Shown here: piece by piece, positions 1 to 11,470 of the stretch | Position numbering within the stretch: position 1 is the stretch's first letter | Layout of the letters: every line of letters starts with the position of its first letter | Origin: Mycoemilia scoparia | Lineage: Eukaryota; Kickxellomycota; Kickxellomycetes; Kickxellales; Kickxellaceae | Assembly: GCA_027575805.1 (NCBI GenBank) | Contig: JANBPU010000090.1 | Coordinates: 1 to 64,000, forward strand | Length of the DNA: 64,000 bases | Direction of reading: 5' to 3' | Made by a program: the position numbers and the translations under genes | The notes under the pieces: generated by a model | Told to the model about the DNA's origin: nothing | The model's input: only the letters and a program-made list of their open reading frames with translations | Databases searched by the model: none

Positions 1-7
1 AGTTTGG

Positions 8-352
8 ATGGCAATGAACATAACAATCGATGACTCCTTTGAAGATGCAATCACAAAAATTGAAGGGAAAATCAGTGTGGCCCAACTAATGGATAACCTA
101 ACCATTAATTCATGGGTAAATGGGGCAACGGTACAAGCATACAACACCCAGATCCACCAACCAGTTGTTAACCAAACCCAGAATGGAACCGAAAATACAA
201 CAACCCATCAAAACGGAAAGAAACCCTTTAGAAAGTTCCAAAAGGGAAACGGGAAAGGATTCCATGCAAGAATCAGTGACCTAGAAACCAAACAAGTAGA
301 GATCCTAAAAGGGATTAATGATCTCCTAGCGGCCAAACAGTCTTTTCAGTAA
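8..352 (+). CDS. Retrotransposon gag, C-terminal fragment
   Basis: A 114-residue open frame ending in TAA at 350-352. It is rich in Asn, Gln and Thr, with a basic patch (KKPFRKFQKGNGKGFHAR) in the middle and a short charged helix at the end (ISDLETKQVEILKGINDLL). No CCHC zinc knuckle is seen. Its position directly before the protease identifies it as the tail of gag or nucleocapsid. The true start lies upstream of the window, so the ATG at 11 is probably internal. The stop overlaps the pol start (TAATG at 350-354). Confidence 0.6.
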   Translation: MAMNITIDDSFEDAITKIEGKISVAQLMDNLTINSWVNGATVQAYNTQIHQPVVNQTQNGTENTTTHQNGKKPFRKFQKGNGKGFHARISDLETKQVEILKGINDLLAAKQSFQ

Positions 353-3300
353 TGCCAGGTACTAGTAATCCAGTTTTAAATAAACAAAACACCCACAGTA
401 TTAGTAACCTGGCAACACCATTAGCACAGAATAATCAAGTCGTAAAAACTATGGCCACTATCAATGATAAAATAGAAATACCGATCATTATAGACACTGG
501 TGCAGGATCACAATTCATTTCGAAAGGACTATGTGAAGAGGCTGGACTAAAAATTGACACCTCAAGTGTGTCAACATTCCATACAGCCAGTGGCAATAAT
601 AACATATCAAAGGGCACCACTAAACTCAAGATAACACTAGGCACATTTGCAGCGAATATCGAAGCACACGTCATAGAGAATAATACTATATCCTTACTAT
701 TGTCGGCTGCCTTTCTGAAGGAAAACTAAGCAATTATTGACTGTGGCAAGGAAATTATAGACCTCCAAGGTGGAAGTCATATAGTACCATTCTGGAACCA
801 AGAACTGGGAGCTGTAGAGGTTTTCACAGTATCAGTGGACAGTGATATGTTCAAACTACACCGTGGCCCAGAATATCTAAAGGCAATAGAAAAGTTTGAA
901 TTACCATCACAAGACTCAATAAGGGATCGAATCCAAATAGGCGACAATGCTCCTGATAATGCAAAAGAGGAGATTACAAAGATTTTAGTAGATCGACCAA
1001 TACTGGCCAGAATGTACTCTCCAAATGCACCCCCACCATTACCACTCAAACCATTAACTTTACCTGTCAAACCAGATGCAAAACTACCTCATATCAAACA
1101 ATTCCCGCTATCAGCTAAAATGAGAGAGGTTAAACAAGAAATGCTACAAGAATGGATGGAATCAGGTATAATAGAGTCTACAGAGTCATTTGGAAATATA
1201 CCAGTATTTCCAATCAAAGAGGCCACCAAGTACAGATTATTAATGGATGCCCGGGCAGTAAATGAAATATTAGAAAAGATCAAATTTGTCCCACCGATAC
1301 TCAGTGAAATCCACAAGTGGATGGCCCCTGCACAATGGGTTTCCTCGATAGATGCTGCAGCATTCTTCCATCAATTCCTAATTGATGAGAAATCCCGCGA
1401 ATTCTTTGCATTCTCAGCAGAATCATTGGGGAGATGCCACATCACAAGATTGCCACAAGGATCCAGTATAGCACCCTCTATAGCCTCAGCATACTTGGAA
1501 TGTACTCTCCAGCCAGTCTCTGATATCGCATTGTCATATGTAGACAACATTGTAATAAGAACAAATTCAGCTGATATCCAACAGCATTACAAAGACATCC
1601 GCCGAGTACTGGATATACTAGCAGAAAAGGAAATTACTCTTAACCTAAAGTCTTCGACCTGGTGTTGTAGTAAAAATATACCAGTTCTGGGAGTGACATG
1701 GTCGAGGGGATCTATCATTGTAAATAATAACAGAGTTCAAGATCTGTTAAACATGCCAATCCCAAAAACTCTAGCTCAGATTCGATCTATGACAGCAGCA
1801 GTCAGCCAGATGGCATCTTTTATCCCTAATGCTCAACTATTAACAGCCCCATTCAATCAATTATCTGACGACCAGAAAGCCTTTAAATGGACAAAGGATT
1901 TGGAAATTGCCTATGCTAACTTGAAAAATGCAATTGCATCAGTAGTAGAATTGAATTACCACAAAGTTGGGGAAAAACTAATTGTCCGAAGTGATGCATC
2001 GAAAGTAGGATGGGGAGGTGTCCTTTTAGTAGAAAGGAATGGGAAGGAGCTCCCAGTTGTATTCATATCATGAGCATGGCATGGAGCAGAATCGACATAT
2101 GAAAACACTAGGAGAGAAGGAACAGGACTTCTGAGAGTAGTTGAACGGCTTCAACAATTCATTAAGGGTGAAGAAAATGTTGAGTACCAAACTGACAACT
2201 ATGCAGTATCACAAATCCTACACCACGAAGGTGATGACCACCTAACAAAAATAGGTGCAGAACTATCGGCAATGGAACTCACAGAAAGTAACCTCTTACA
2301 TGTACCTGGATCAAACAACAGTATTGCTGATTGGGCATCAAGAGTCCCAGTATATGCCTATACCACGGTGGACTCATTAATTGTAATAGACAAACATTGT
2401 TTTATTACAAAAGCAGACCAAAAACAAGATCCAGAAGTTCAAAGATTATACAAAGAATGCCGCCTAATAGGGAAAGCCCGAAAACAAGAAGTGGAGCTGG
2501 AGAATACCTTCACACATATGGAAGCACTACAACATTTTCGGATTATAAAAGGTCTCTTGTATAGATTGGAATATAGTTTAGAGTTGGATCCGGATCTTGA
2601 AGCTCAGTACAATATCGTGGTACCAAAACACATGGAAAACAAAGTATTAAGATTTGTTCACAATGCCTATACACACATCAGAGCCAAACGATTTGTTAAT
2701 GTATTAAGAACAAAATACTGGTTCCCAAAGATGGCAGATAAGGCAAATAAGTGGTGTAAGCATTGTCACATATGTCAGATCGCAGTATCAAAAAGCTCTA
2801 TACAAGCCGGAAAAGGAATGCGAGAGTCAGAAGGCATTGGGGGTCACATATATATTGACCATGGTTACATTGGTACAAACCAAGAGGAACCCAAGAAACA
2901 ATTCTTAGTCATGGTTGACCAAGCATCAGGATATATTGCAGCAGGTGCAGTGAGCAATAGATCAACTGACGCAACAATAACTGCTTTACACACCCATTGG
3001 GTCAGACCATATGGACCACCAAGGAAAGCAACAGCTGATGGGGCATTAGAATTCAAATCGAAAGAATTTGAGAAATATCTAATAGATCATGGTATCCACC
3101 TGATAACATCGTCGCCATATAACCCCCAAGCAAACATTGCAGAAACAGCTGTTAAGAAAGTGAAAGAAGGATTGCGATTGGCACTTATTCATTACAACTC
3201 ACTATCAAATACCAAAAAATATAAATGGACAGATATATTAGATGCTGTTGTACACAATTGGAATATAACGATCACTGGCGACAAGCAAGTTTCTCTGGCC

Positions 3301-3756
3301 ACACTGTTCTTTGGCAGAAAGATCAGGCATCCAGCTGAAAATAATATGCCAGACAGCGTGATGGTCAAATCACCATTTGGAAAAGCAATAGAAGAAGCAT
3401 CAGACCGACTAGGGCTACAAAAAGAAATTGCAAAGGAAGCCAAACAGGAGAAAATGAGAAGGATCCATGCTTATTTTGACCGTGACATACAGAAATTGGT
3501 ACTCCCCCCTGGGTCATTAATTCTAAGATGCAATCAGACCATAAACCCTATTGGGAAAGAAGCTATTCGTGTCACTGGGCCATTTATGGTATTAAGAAGG
3601 GTCACTGATACTAATTATGAAATAGGATACCAAGATGGTACTCCTATACCAGGAACAGTACATGTGCATTGGCTAACACCTTATCACATACAGACAAATG
3701 ATCATTCAACCTCTACAAATAATGAAGTGATGATAGCTAAAGAAGGGACCAAGTGA
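352..3756 (+). pseudogene. pol: Retrotransposon pol (protease-RT-RNase H-integrase), broken by two nonsense codons
   Basis: The open stretches 352-729, 730-2073 and 2074-3756 are all in one frame and are interrupted only by TAA at 727 and TGA at 2071, so this is one pol gene with two point nonsense mutations. The protease carries DTGAGSQF (from about 493). RT contains the first catalytic Asp in SSIDAAAFFHQ, the LPQGSSIAPS box, and an altered active site YVDN. RNase H has SDASKVGWGG and TDNYAV. Integrase has an HHCC-like zinc region (HNAYTHIRAKR, CKHCHICQ), then D (YIDHG), D (ATADGALEF) and E (NPQANIAETAV) of the DDE triad. A chromodomain is not evident in the tail. Known for the family: both catalytic Asp residues of YxDD are needed, so this copy is inferred to be inactive. 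Confidence 0.85.
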
Positions 3757-3790
3757 CGAATACCTACAGAGGATCCCAATAGGGGGACTA

Positions 3791-4109
3791 TGTTGTGATA
3801 ACAATTCCAACGCCTCACAATACACCATACAGCGGTTATTTAGGTCTTCCTTAAGAAGATCAGCCCCAAAGCCACTAAACGGGTATTTTGGCCTTCTCCT
3901 GTGTATACATGCCAAGCATGGGATAAGGAATATCACAGCGATATATGCCCATAGGCTAATATCTAAGTATTGGGATCATCTATAAAAAGGTGGTTACAGC
4001 AACATAAAGAATAGCTCTTTAGTAGTCTTATTACATACATTTATCTTATATATACAGTCAGAATAAATACTTACTTCAGATCTCCTGCATATCGTTATAC
4101 GGAGCAACG
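3791..4109 (+). repeat. Probable 3' LTR (edge uncertain)
   Basis: A polypurine-like tract (AATAGGGGGA) ends just before TGTTGTGATAACA at 3791, the expected LTR start. A TATA-like CTATAAAAAGG lies at 3980 and AATAAA at 4064, which fits U3-R-U5 order. Two ends are possible: CAACA at 4004, which mirrors the TGTTG start but leaves the TATA box at the very edge, or near TTATACGGAGCAAC at about 4108. No second LTR is in the window for comparison, so the boundary and target duplication cannot be verified. Confidence 0.5.
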
Positions 4110-5215
4110 TATAAACAAATGTATCTGTAAACCTAATATCCAATTCATGAGTAAGGTTTGGAATATTATTATTTACATTAGGCTCACTACAGCCAGAGCC
4201 AGTTGATGCGGATGTTTCTACATCAGCGCTAGGGTTGACAAACTGATACTTTAGCTTCATAGAAAGCGTTTTGCTATTGGGTAAACCAAATTGGCAAGAA
4301 AGTGTTTGGATAAATCCTTCATCTTCAGCCTGATGGGGATGTTCTGAAGCAGAAAAATCCATATTTAATCCTGATGACAAAGATAACCTTGTGATCTCTT
4401 CGGATATACATCCATTAAAGAACCTAACAATACCGAGAAATTTATTGTGTTGGGTTTTGGCCTCTTCAGACCATTGGTCTACGTCATTCTCGATTGAAGC
4501 TTGGGCACATAAATGCAAGATTCGATTAAGCATATAAATAAATGGATTCCAATAATAAGGGCTAGAAATAGTTTCTAATCGAAGTTGATACTTTGGATAC
4601 CCTCCATCAATCTCAACAGCAGCCTCGTTGTTGTTAGCCAGTTCTGTTGAATTTCGCTTTATCCCTTTAACATAAGTACCATCTACAAGAGGCTGATCGC
4701 AATGAATAAGAAGATCTTCATCTCCATCTCCAATTCCGTTGACTTGTTTCTGAAGATAGAGAATTTTACTATTCTTTGATAATCTAATGTTTCTTCGACC
4801 AACCAGGCAGATCTCAAAGTTTGAGGATGGGTTTGAAAATTCACTATAATATCTGTTGTTTTCTTGTAAATACATTCTGTGATACTTTTTAAGCTCATAC
4901 TTTTCATTGCCACCCACATTTTCTTCAATAGTAGAATTTAGAAAATCGCTAAATTTGAGCATTTTGTCCTCACACTTGAAGATTTTTGGAGTTGCCTTCA
5001 AAAAGTGTACTAGATTCTTGCTGAGCTGATGTTTTTCACTTTCGCTTAAATTAATATTTACCACTGCCGTGACAGGATTTTCCGTAGACTGATAGATCGA
5101 ATCTAAAATTGAAGTATGTTTATACGTGCAGGTAAGGATATCATATATGCACACTTGTTTAATTTTTATGGACCATTTCATATATAATGATCAACTTACC
5201 CTGTGAGTCGGACAT
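3994..5215 (-). CDS. Unrecognised protein, two exons; 3' end disturbed by the LTR element
   Basis: I place the start at ATG 5215. Exon 1 is 16 nt (5200-5215, MSDSQ then a split codon). A GTAAGT donor follows, the acceptor is TTTTAG at 5103, and exon 2 runs from 5102. This joins in phase and gives about 374 aa up to a stop at 3994. The alternative start at 5181 lies inside that intron. The protein is mixed alpha/beta and largely soluble, with no signal peptide. A helical patch (WNPFIYMLNRILHLCAQ) and a Ser/Thr/Gly/Asn linker (SASTGSGCSEPNVNNN) are visible. I do not recognise the family. The last 30-40 codons probably derive from the neighbouring LTR, and a GTAAGT at about 4070 could be a further donor, so the natural C terminus may be lost. 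Confidence 0.55.
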
Positions 5216-6710
5216 TGCAAACCAATTGAATAGAACAATAAAAAAAGAAAAATTGGGAGAAAAGTTTTTCAAGAAAAGGTGTTACTGCCTATTATATAAC
5301 CACAAAGACCAAAAACAAATAAGAACCTGGAATCAAAAAAGAATGTTGGATTGCTCAGGTATACGGATCATTTGGCTTTGCCCGGACTAATCTGTGGAGC
5401 ACTAACTCTGAGTTATTTACTCTGCACATTTTTGCTCTCCATTATAATATTTTGCTATAAATCACGAATTGAGCAACTTGAGTATTCTGATTAACACCAA
5501 CACTCATGTTTTGTCAATAGAAAGCATTCAAATAAACAACAAAAGGTGATAACTTGAATAAACTAGTATTGTTGTTATACCAAAGACAATATATATTTAC
5601 ACCCTTTGGTTTAAAAATTAATCCTCTGTTACTATAGTAAATAAATACTCACTATTTAGTCTCTTAAAACCAATTAGGTAAACAGTCGTCTCTCTTTCTC
5701 AGCCTATAATTAATTGTCCAGGTCACTATTTTTAGATTGGTTTATTTATGCAGGTAAATCATTATAAAAATAGTGACCTACTAAGCATGCTTACATGTAC
5801 CATATAAAACTGGCAATGACCTCATATTGAGTTCCAATAAAAAACGTTGTTCTTAGCACTGCATCTCACCTTCATCTCCGCATCTGTTACAAACCCCAAC
5901 ATTCAATGTTATTGTTAAACATGTCAGTCAAAAGGTTACCAACTTATATATACGCATGCTGGCATTTGAACCATCAGTGATAATCTTACTAATGTGAAGC
6001 CGTTTAGTCTATTATTAGGTACACTATAACACTTGCTTATTTCACCACAAAATCTATAATTAGCAAATGTATTTATTTTTAGTAGCACTAGCAATAGTAG
6101 TAAAAATGCCAAGATTTAAAAAAGAAATCCAGTGTATAACCCCACAAACAAGCATACCACATGGGCATAGGCATAGAAGCTTCTAAAATATGTAAGCACG
6201 TTTAGCAACGGTTAATGCCATTTCTTTTTTTCTATGTAGAAATCCAATAATAGCACTCAGGTTAAAAACTGGCGATTAAAAAGTAATTTGCCAAGATGAA
6301 AAGACATTCAATCGAATCAAAGTCGTCTGCCTATCACTAAAATGATAGCCATTTTTTAATGCTTAGGTTCGTATTTTACATGACATTGCACTTCCTACGC
6401 CCATACTTTCAAGGTGGTGACTTGTTGCCGCATCATGTACTGGTCTCTTTGCCAGCATTCTGAAAAACTCCGATTATAATATGCAATCATTGTGCCGTTT
6501 TAATCCAATATTTTTCAGACATGTACACACACATGTGTGTATGTAGTTTTCAAAACCTGAACTGGACATGCTTAACCCCCAAACTTTCTACAACACTCAA
6601 TTGTATCATGTCTTCTTTGGGCTTACTATCTTTAAATGTATGATGAATGCCTTGTTAAAAACAATTGTCTCGTACACACAAAAACAGCCACTTTAGCTTG
6701 CGCTGTACAA

Positions 6711-6834
6711 ATGGGAAATTATTCTTGAAGGGCTAAATTAATATTGCCAATGATAAAATTGGGCTGGTCAATATGCAATTTGAAACTACTGGCCTACTAG
6801 TAAAACTTGGCCCGTCAAAAATAATCATCCAGAT
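6711..6834 (-). mobile_element. MITE-like element, core type B (reverse)
   Basis: The ends pair as inverted repeats: GAAATTATTCTTGAAGGGC on the left and GCCCGTCAAAAATAATCATC on the right. The core carries CTGGCCTACTAGTAAAA and ATATTGCCAATGATAAAATT, the reverse of the core seen at 13687, 46277 and 57192. It contains no coding capacity. Confidence 0.75.
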
Positions 6835-9800
6835 GCAAATCTCGCCATTGTTTATACTCGCTCACTTAATTTATTCTCACTGTTATCCCAGAGGCGGCTA
6901 CTGCTGATAGTTTTCAAATGTATGTGCGCTTAAAGCACAACACACAGGCAATGTGGTGCTGTGACGCCGACATATTTCTATCTATCTTTGTTAAAGATTT
7001 ACTTCTGGGCCATGGTTTCACAGCTTTTGACAACAAGGACTTTCGCATTTTGTGTTCAGAAAGATGCATGACTGCTCACCTGGTAACAATTGATAACGGC
7101 AACAACGATGGTCTAATTAAAAGGCAGCTATTCTGTCCTACACGTACACACACTCACCGTAGTAAATAGTTTTTTATGGCACCACAAACCATGGACTTTT
7201 GTTTGGATGTATCTAAATATTAAATCAAGACAATGGTTAGTGGACTATATGGTTTATTCGAAAGCAAGCAAAAAGCAGCTATTTATAGTAAAAGAGAACA
7301 TGAGGAGGCACTGAAAGTGCGGGAATATGTAGATAAACTTTGTATGATTTTGGAGACATTTGGTCATGAGCGCGGGATTGCTAGTCTCTGGAGGGAGGGA
7401 TCAAGGATCATCCGGGAACGGCCCATTGACCCGGGTTTACATCAAATATAGCTACGAGGGCCAAACTATTTTTGGTTAATCATTAAACTTTGGTCATGGC
7501 TCATAGGGTTATAGGGAGCGAGAGGGCGCGCCCCTTCGAATGTAGACCCAATAGGTAGTACCTAATAGTGGCAAACATCAAAAGGCAAATGTACTCTACC
7601 CAGTGGTAATAAGAATACTCAACACCTTCAATATCCTCACAAGGATTGAACTTGTAGTTAGACTTCCAGACATGTTTTTATGCCTGTTGGTCATGGCCAT
7701 GTTTGAGGTTCTCCATAAAAAACATGGCTCATCGACAGCCACTTGTGTATACAACCATTTGAACAAAGTATTCTTGCAAGTAGCAATAGCTAAAGATAAT
7801 AGTAGTATAGTCGAGGTACGCACACTAATTTTATCAGGCTTTTGCCTTGATGCAAGCTTCCAAACAATAAAAGGAACTCAAAATGTCACAATACAAAGAT
7901 CCACGCACATTACTAATTGGTTTGTAATCCATCCTTGGGCCCACACATTTTCTTTTTAGAAATATAGCCGCCCACATTGTTTGTGATTCTCATTAGATGA
8001 GCCAATTAATTTCTTCAATTTTCCCATGATGAAGGAGTAAGCAAAAGAAACCACACAAGATAGCCTGTGAGGGCTTGGATGGGGTTGTCAGTCAAGTGGC
8101 TAGACACAATGCAATAGGGAGGAGCTGTGGCGAGATGTGTAGATCATTTAGAAACGAGATATATGAATAAACAAGGATATATTTACAAGCATCTAGCAAG
8201 AATAGACAAAGATGTTGCCATAGTAGTGCGTGCTTAAGGTTGATATGTGTTGATCTGTTTGTAAAAGCTATGGTGTTTTTGGTGTTCAACAAAAGGTATA
8301 AATGCATTCAAAAAGACAAGCAAGTGATATTTACTTTGCTGTTAGCGCTATAGTCCTGGAGGGGGGGGGATACTTTTAATAGCCTTGTGTTTGTCCAAAT
8401 AGCAAGTTCACCATCCAAAGGAAACAAATTGGTATCCTCATTCATTCCATGCAATTCGGCCCATAACCAGTACACTTTGGCTGGAGCCTGATGGATTATT
8501 GGCTATTATCCAGGGTATTATTCTCGTACACCTTTGAGGGAGACTCTGCCAAATATAACCTACTTGGTAATCCCGAATTATCCATGTGGCTTACAAGACG
8601 GGCTCTCTCTCTCTGTTCCCATGCCCAGTGTAGAATGATATTGTAGCTTCAATTGGTATTTCTGGTGTCTGAATGTTTGAGTGTGGGAGCATATATTAGG
8701 TAGCATGTGTGGCTGGATTATAATAGTTAAAGCTGAGGGACCACTCATACCAACTTTTACTATTACTACGACTGTCATAGCCACCATCACCATAACTATT
8801 TCGAGTTCATGTAGTAACCTTTTTACAGCGATGGTGCATCAAATTACACGTTCCTTGTTAAAAAGGGTAGAACATCTCATTAAGCATCGGAATGGGAATC
8901 GCGCTAAAAAATCCTCTCTGCATGCATTGGTATCAGTTGGATGGCACCGGTTTCCATTATAAATGACAACCTGTTAGAGATACCTAGCTTGCATGCGCAC
9001 ATACTTGTATAAGTCTGTGCCTGCGTGTTTATGCTGGCTAATAAACGACCTTTAGGACATCAAAATCTATTGAATGAATCATAGGGTTCCTTTCCCCCCT
9101 GATAGTTCGCTCATACGTTTTCTTAACTCAACATCTTGAAAGATCAAGTGCTCAGTGGGCAGCCACTATTGTCATTATCGGGATATGGGTTGACGTATAA
9201 GGCCAAAGCATTTACTTGTTGAGCGGCTGTTGACTAGCGACATTCACCCACCTTTCATACACAATCCAATATACTTACCTTTATTTGGAGGCGTTGATAT
9301 TGACAATCACGACTCCATCTCAGCAGCGCCTCACGGGGGTTGCGTAACAGGACATCGTGGTTGCAGCTCTTACTCACCATTTGGGAACCCACCAACAATC
9401 ATGTTAGTAATAATAACAATAACAATAATTCGGAAGAAAAATCGATGTGGACACGCCCAAACATATTCACATGTTTTCTCAAGATTCAAAGACACACCAC
9501 ATCTGGAGAATGTGTGTCCTCTATCCGGGCGAAGGAAGGAGAGCAACGAAGCAAGAACCAAAAATAGAATAGGATTTTCTGGCCACAACCTATGTTGGTA
9601 CCAATGAAGATTTGTCCAGGCTTTGTAGCTCCTATATGGCCAGGATGCACCATTACTATCACTGGCTGCAAGTGCACCAACTACTGCTGCTGCTGCTGCT
9701 GCTATCGACCCACTCAAGCCTATTTTCCTGTCAAGAAAAACCACATGCATATTTCCCAACAACCAAACATCGGGTGCTGCTCATTTATATATCCCAAACA

Positions 9801-10595
9801 ACTTTAGGTTTGCTTAATTGATTGATGTTCCCCAAGCACAGTATGTCATTTATTTTTAAACATCGCTCGGCTTTGTGCTGTCATAATGTGCTTTTAAACA
9901 CCTTTCCTAATTTGGTAGTCAAGTATGCAGCCACGTTTTCTGTCGCGTCTTTCAAAAGCTCCAATGTTATATATAATATATATATCAGGCTTTCTGTCTG
10001 GGATAATATGTGGCTAGAACCCTCCTCCTCCTCCTCCCTTGCTCCAGCTTTAAAGGAGCAAGATTGCTTGTCTGACTGCTATTTAAGCTTGGCTACAGAC
10101 ATATACATTGGTTACACGAATTGTAAACCCATTCTATCATCTCTTTATTTATCCCAATAGTTTAGAGCTGCGCAATATAGCGATTGGGATGGCGGTTTCT
10201 TGGAAGAAGCAGAAGATGTAGAGGAGATGTGGGATAGCAGATATGTTGAAAAAAGTGGCTCAAAACTATAGTCAGAGCTTATAATGGAAATTCAAAATGC
10301 CTATTTTCTTCTTTCCTTCAAGATGAGGACGCCTTACATGACTCGCCATATATCCTCAATCTAAACGATGATGTTATACTATATGGTGGTAGCATATTGC
10401 CAAGACAAGAGATTAGCTCCCCCATGACACATAATTTTGAATTTTATTGAAATATATGATAATATATTGGTTTATATTTATTGAATTGAATTGAATGGAA
10501 TGCGAAAATCTATACATGCCCTTGATCTTGGGTAATAACAATGGTGTTTTCCGGCCATATCACCCTAGCGGCTAAGTTGTTGCCCCTGGGGTTAC

Positions 10596-10613
10596 AGAGA
10601 GAGAGAGAGAGAG
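10596..10613. repeat. GA microsatellite
   Basis: An uninterrupted AG/GA dinucleotide run of about nine units in the P450 upstream region. Confidence 0.85.
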
Positions 10614-11470
10614 GAAACGAAGAAAAATGTCTGTTTGTGTCTCAAAGATATATTTAGTAATTCTTTTCCATCCATTGCATGCGCGAGTGAGTGGGCGAGG
10701 TAAAAGTGAGAATCATAAAATGGTGACTTTGTAAATCACAGGTAATAACAAGCGACTGCCCCCCCCCTCTCGTCTTCCCCAGTTCCAACCCTTCCTTTCA
10801 TTCACTCCACCATTCTAGCTTGTTCGCTTTGGAGTTTACTCTTTTCCCTTAACAATGGAGTCCAGACAGACAGACATACATACTGTGCCAACCTTTTTTC
10901 TTGCACCTTTGGTTGTAGCATTCTGCAGTATATAAACAACCAAGTCCGATGTCGATTTGAAGTCAGTAATATCCATTTCTCTGATCTCTCTTTTTTTCCT
11001 TCTTTCTAGACAATCAACGGTGTGCAGATAACGCCATAAAATCATTGTCATCATCTCTTTACTACTCTTTTATAGACCTTTAAAATCTCTTATCGTCACA
11101 TAAACGCAACAATCCTGGATACATCTCAGCGACACAGGAGAACAATCATCTGTTATCCTAAAATCCTATATCACGATACCCTTTATCGCACACTATACAC
11201 TCCTTGCTTGTAGATTCACCAAGGATACTAGCACAGACCCACATCACACATCTAGTTTGTCCTTTCTCTACCAAAAGAATATATCTGGTGGTAGCAGTGC
11301 GACATCCAAGCAGACTAGTATTCTATTATTTTTACAAAGACTTAACATTGCTTCTCTCTCCCTCTCTCCCAGAGCCAAGCTAGCTTTTCTCATTAATTCT
11401 AGTGACGGCTATTTAACATACATATATACATAAGCAAGACTTCACACATACAAACGACCATCGTCAAATC

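Larger units (their letters stand above)
1..4109 (+). mobile_element. Ty3/gypsy-type LTR retrotransposon, 5' part outside window, degenerate
   Basis: The window opens inside gag and runs through protease, reverse transcriptase, RNase H and integrase, then a purine-rich tract and an LTR-like end. The order PR-RT-RH-IN is that of the Metaviridae-like Ty3/gypsy class. The copy looks dead: in-frame nonsense codons at 727-729 and 2071-2073 interrupt pol, and the RT active-site motif reads YVDN instead of the usual YxDD. No 5' LTR or primer-binding site is visible because the element starts upstream of the window. The 3' edge is uncertain (between 4004 and about 4110). Family assignment is confident; exact boundaries are not. 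Confidence 0.85.
5216..11470. other. Long gene-free region upstream of the P450
   Basis: About 6.2 kb with no frame that resembles a protein or joins into one by plausible splicing. It holds one MITE-like element (6711-6834), a palindromic GGGCGCGCCC at about 7527, homopolymer G and C runs (8361, 10761), a (CTG)n run near 9685, and a GA microsatellite (10596-10613). The last 500 bp are rich in pyrimidine runs and probably include the P450 promoter and leader. No tRNA or rRNA was recognised. Confidence 0.5.

Noticed and set aside
5102..5181. Alternative start (ATG 5181) for the unknown gene next to the LTR
   Set aside because: This segment is bounded by a GTAAGT donor and a TTTTAG acceptor and reads as intron. 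The MSDSQ start at 5215 joins in phase.
7233..7451. 72-codon charged frame in the gene desert
   Set aside because: No family resemblance, no promoter or splice partner, and typical of chance frames.
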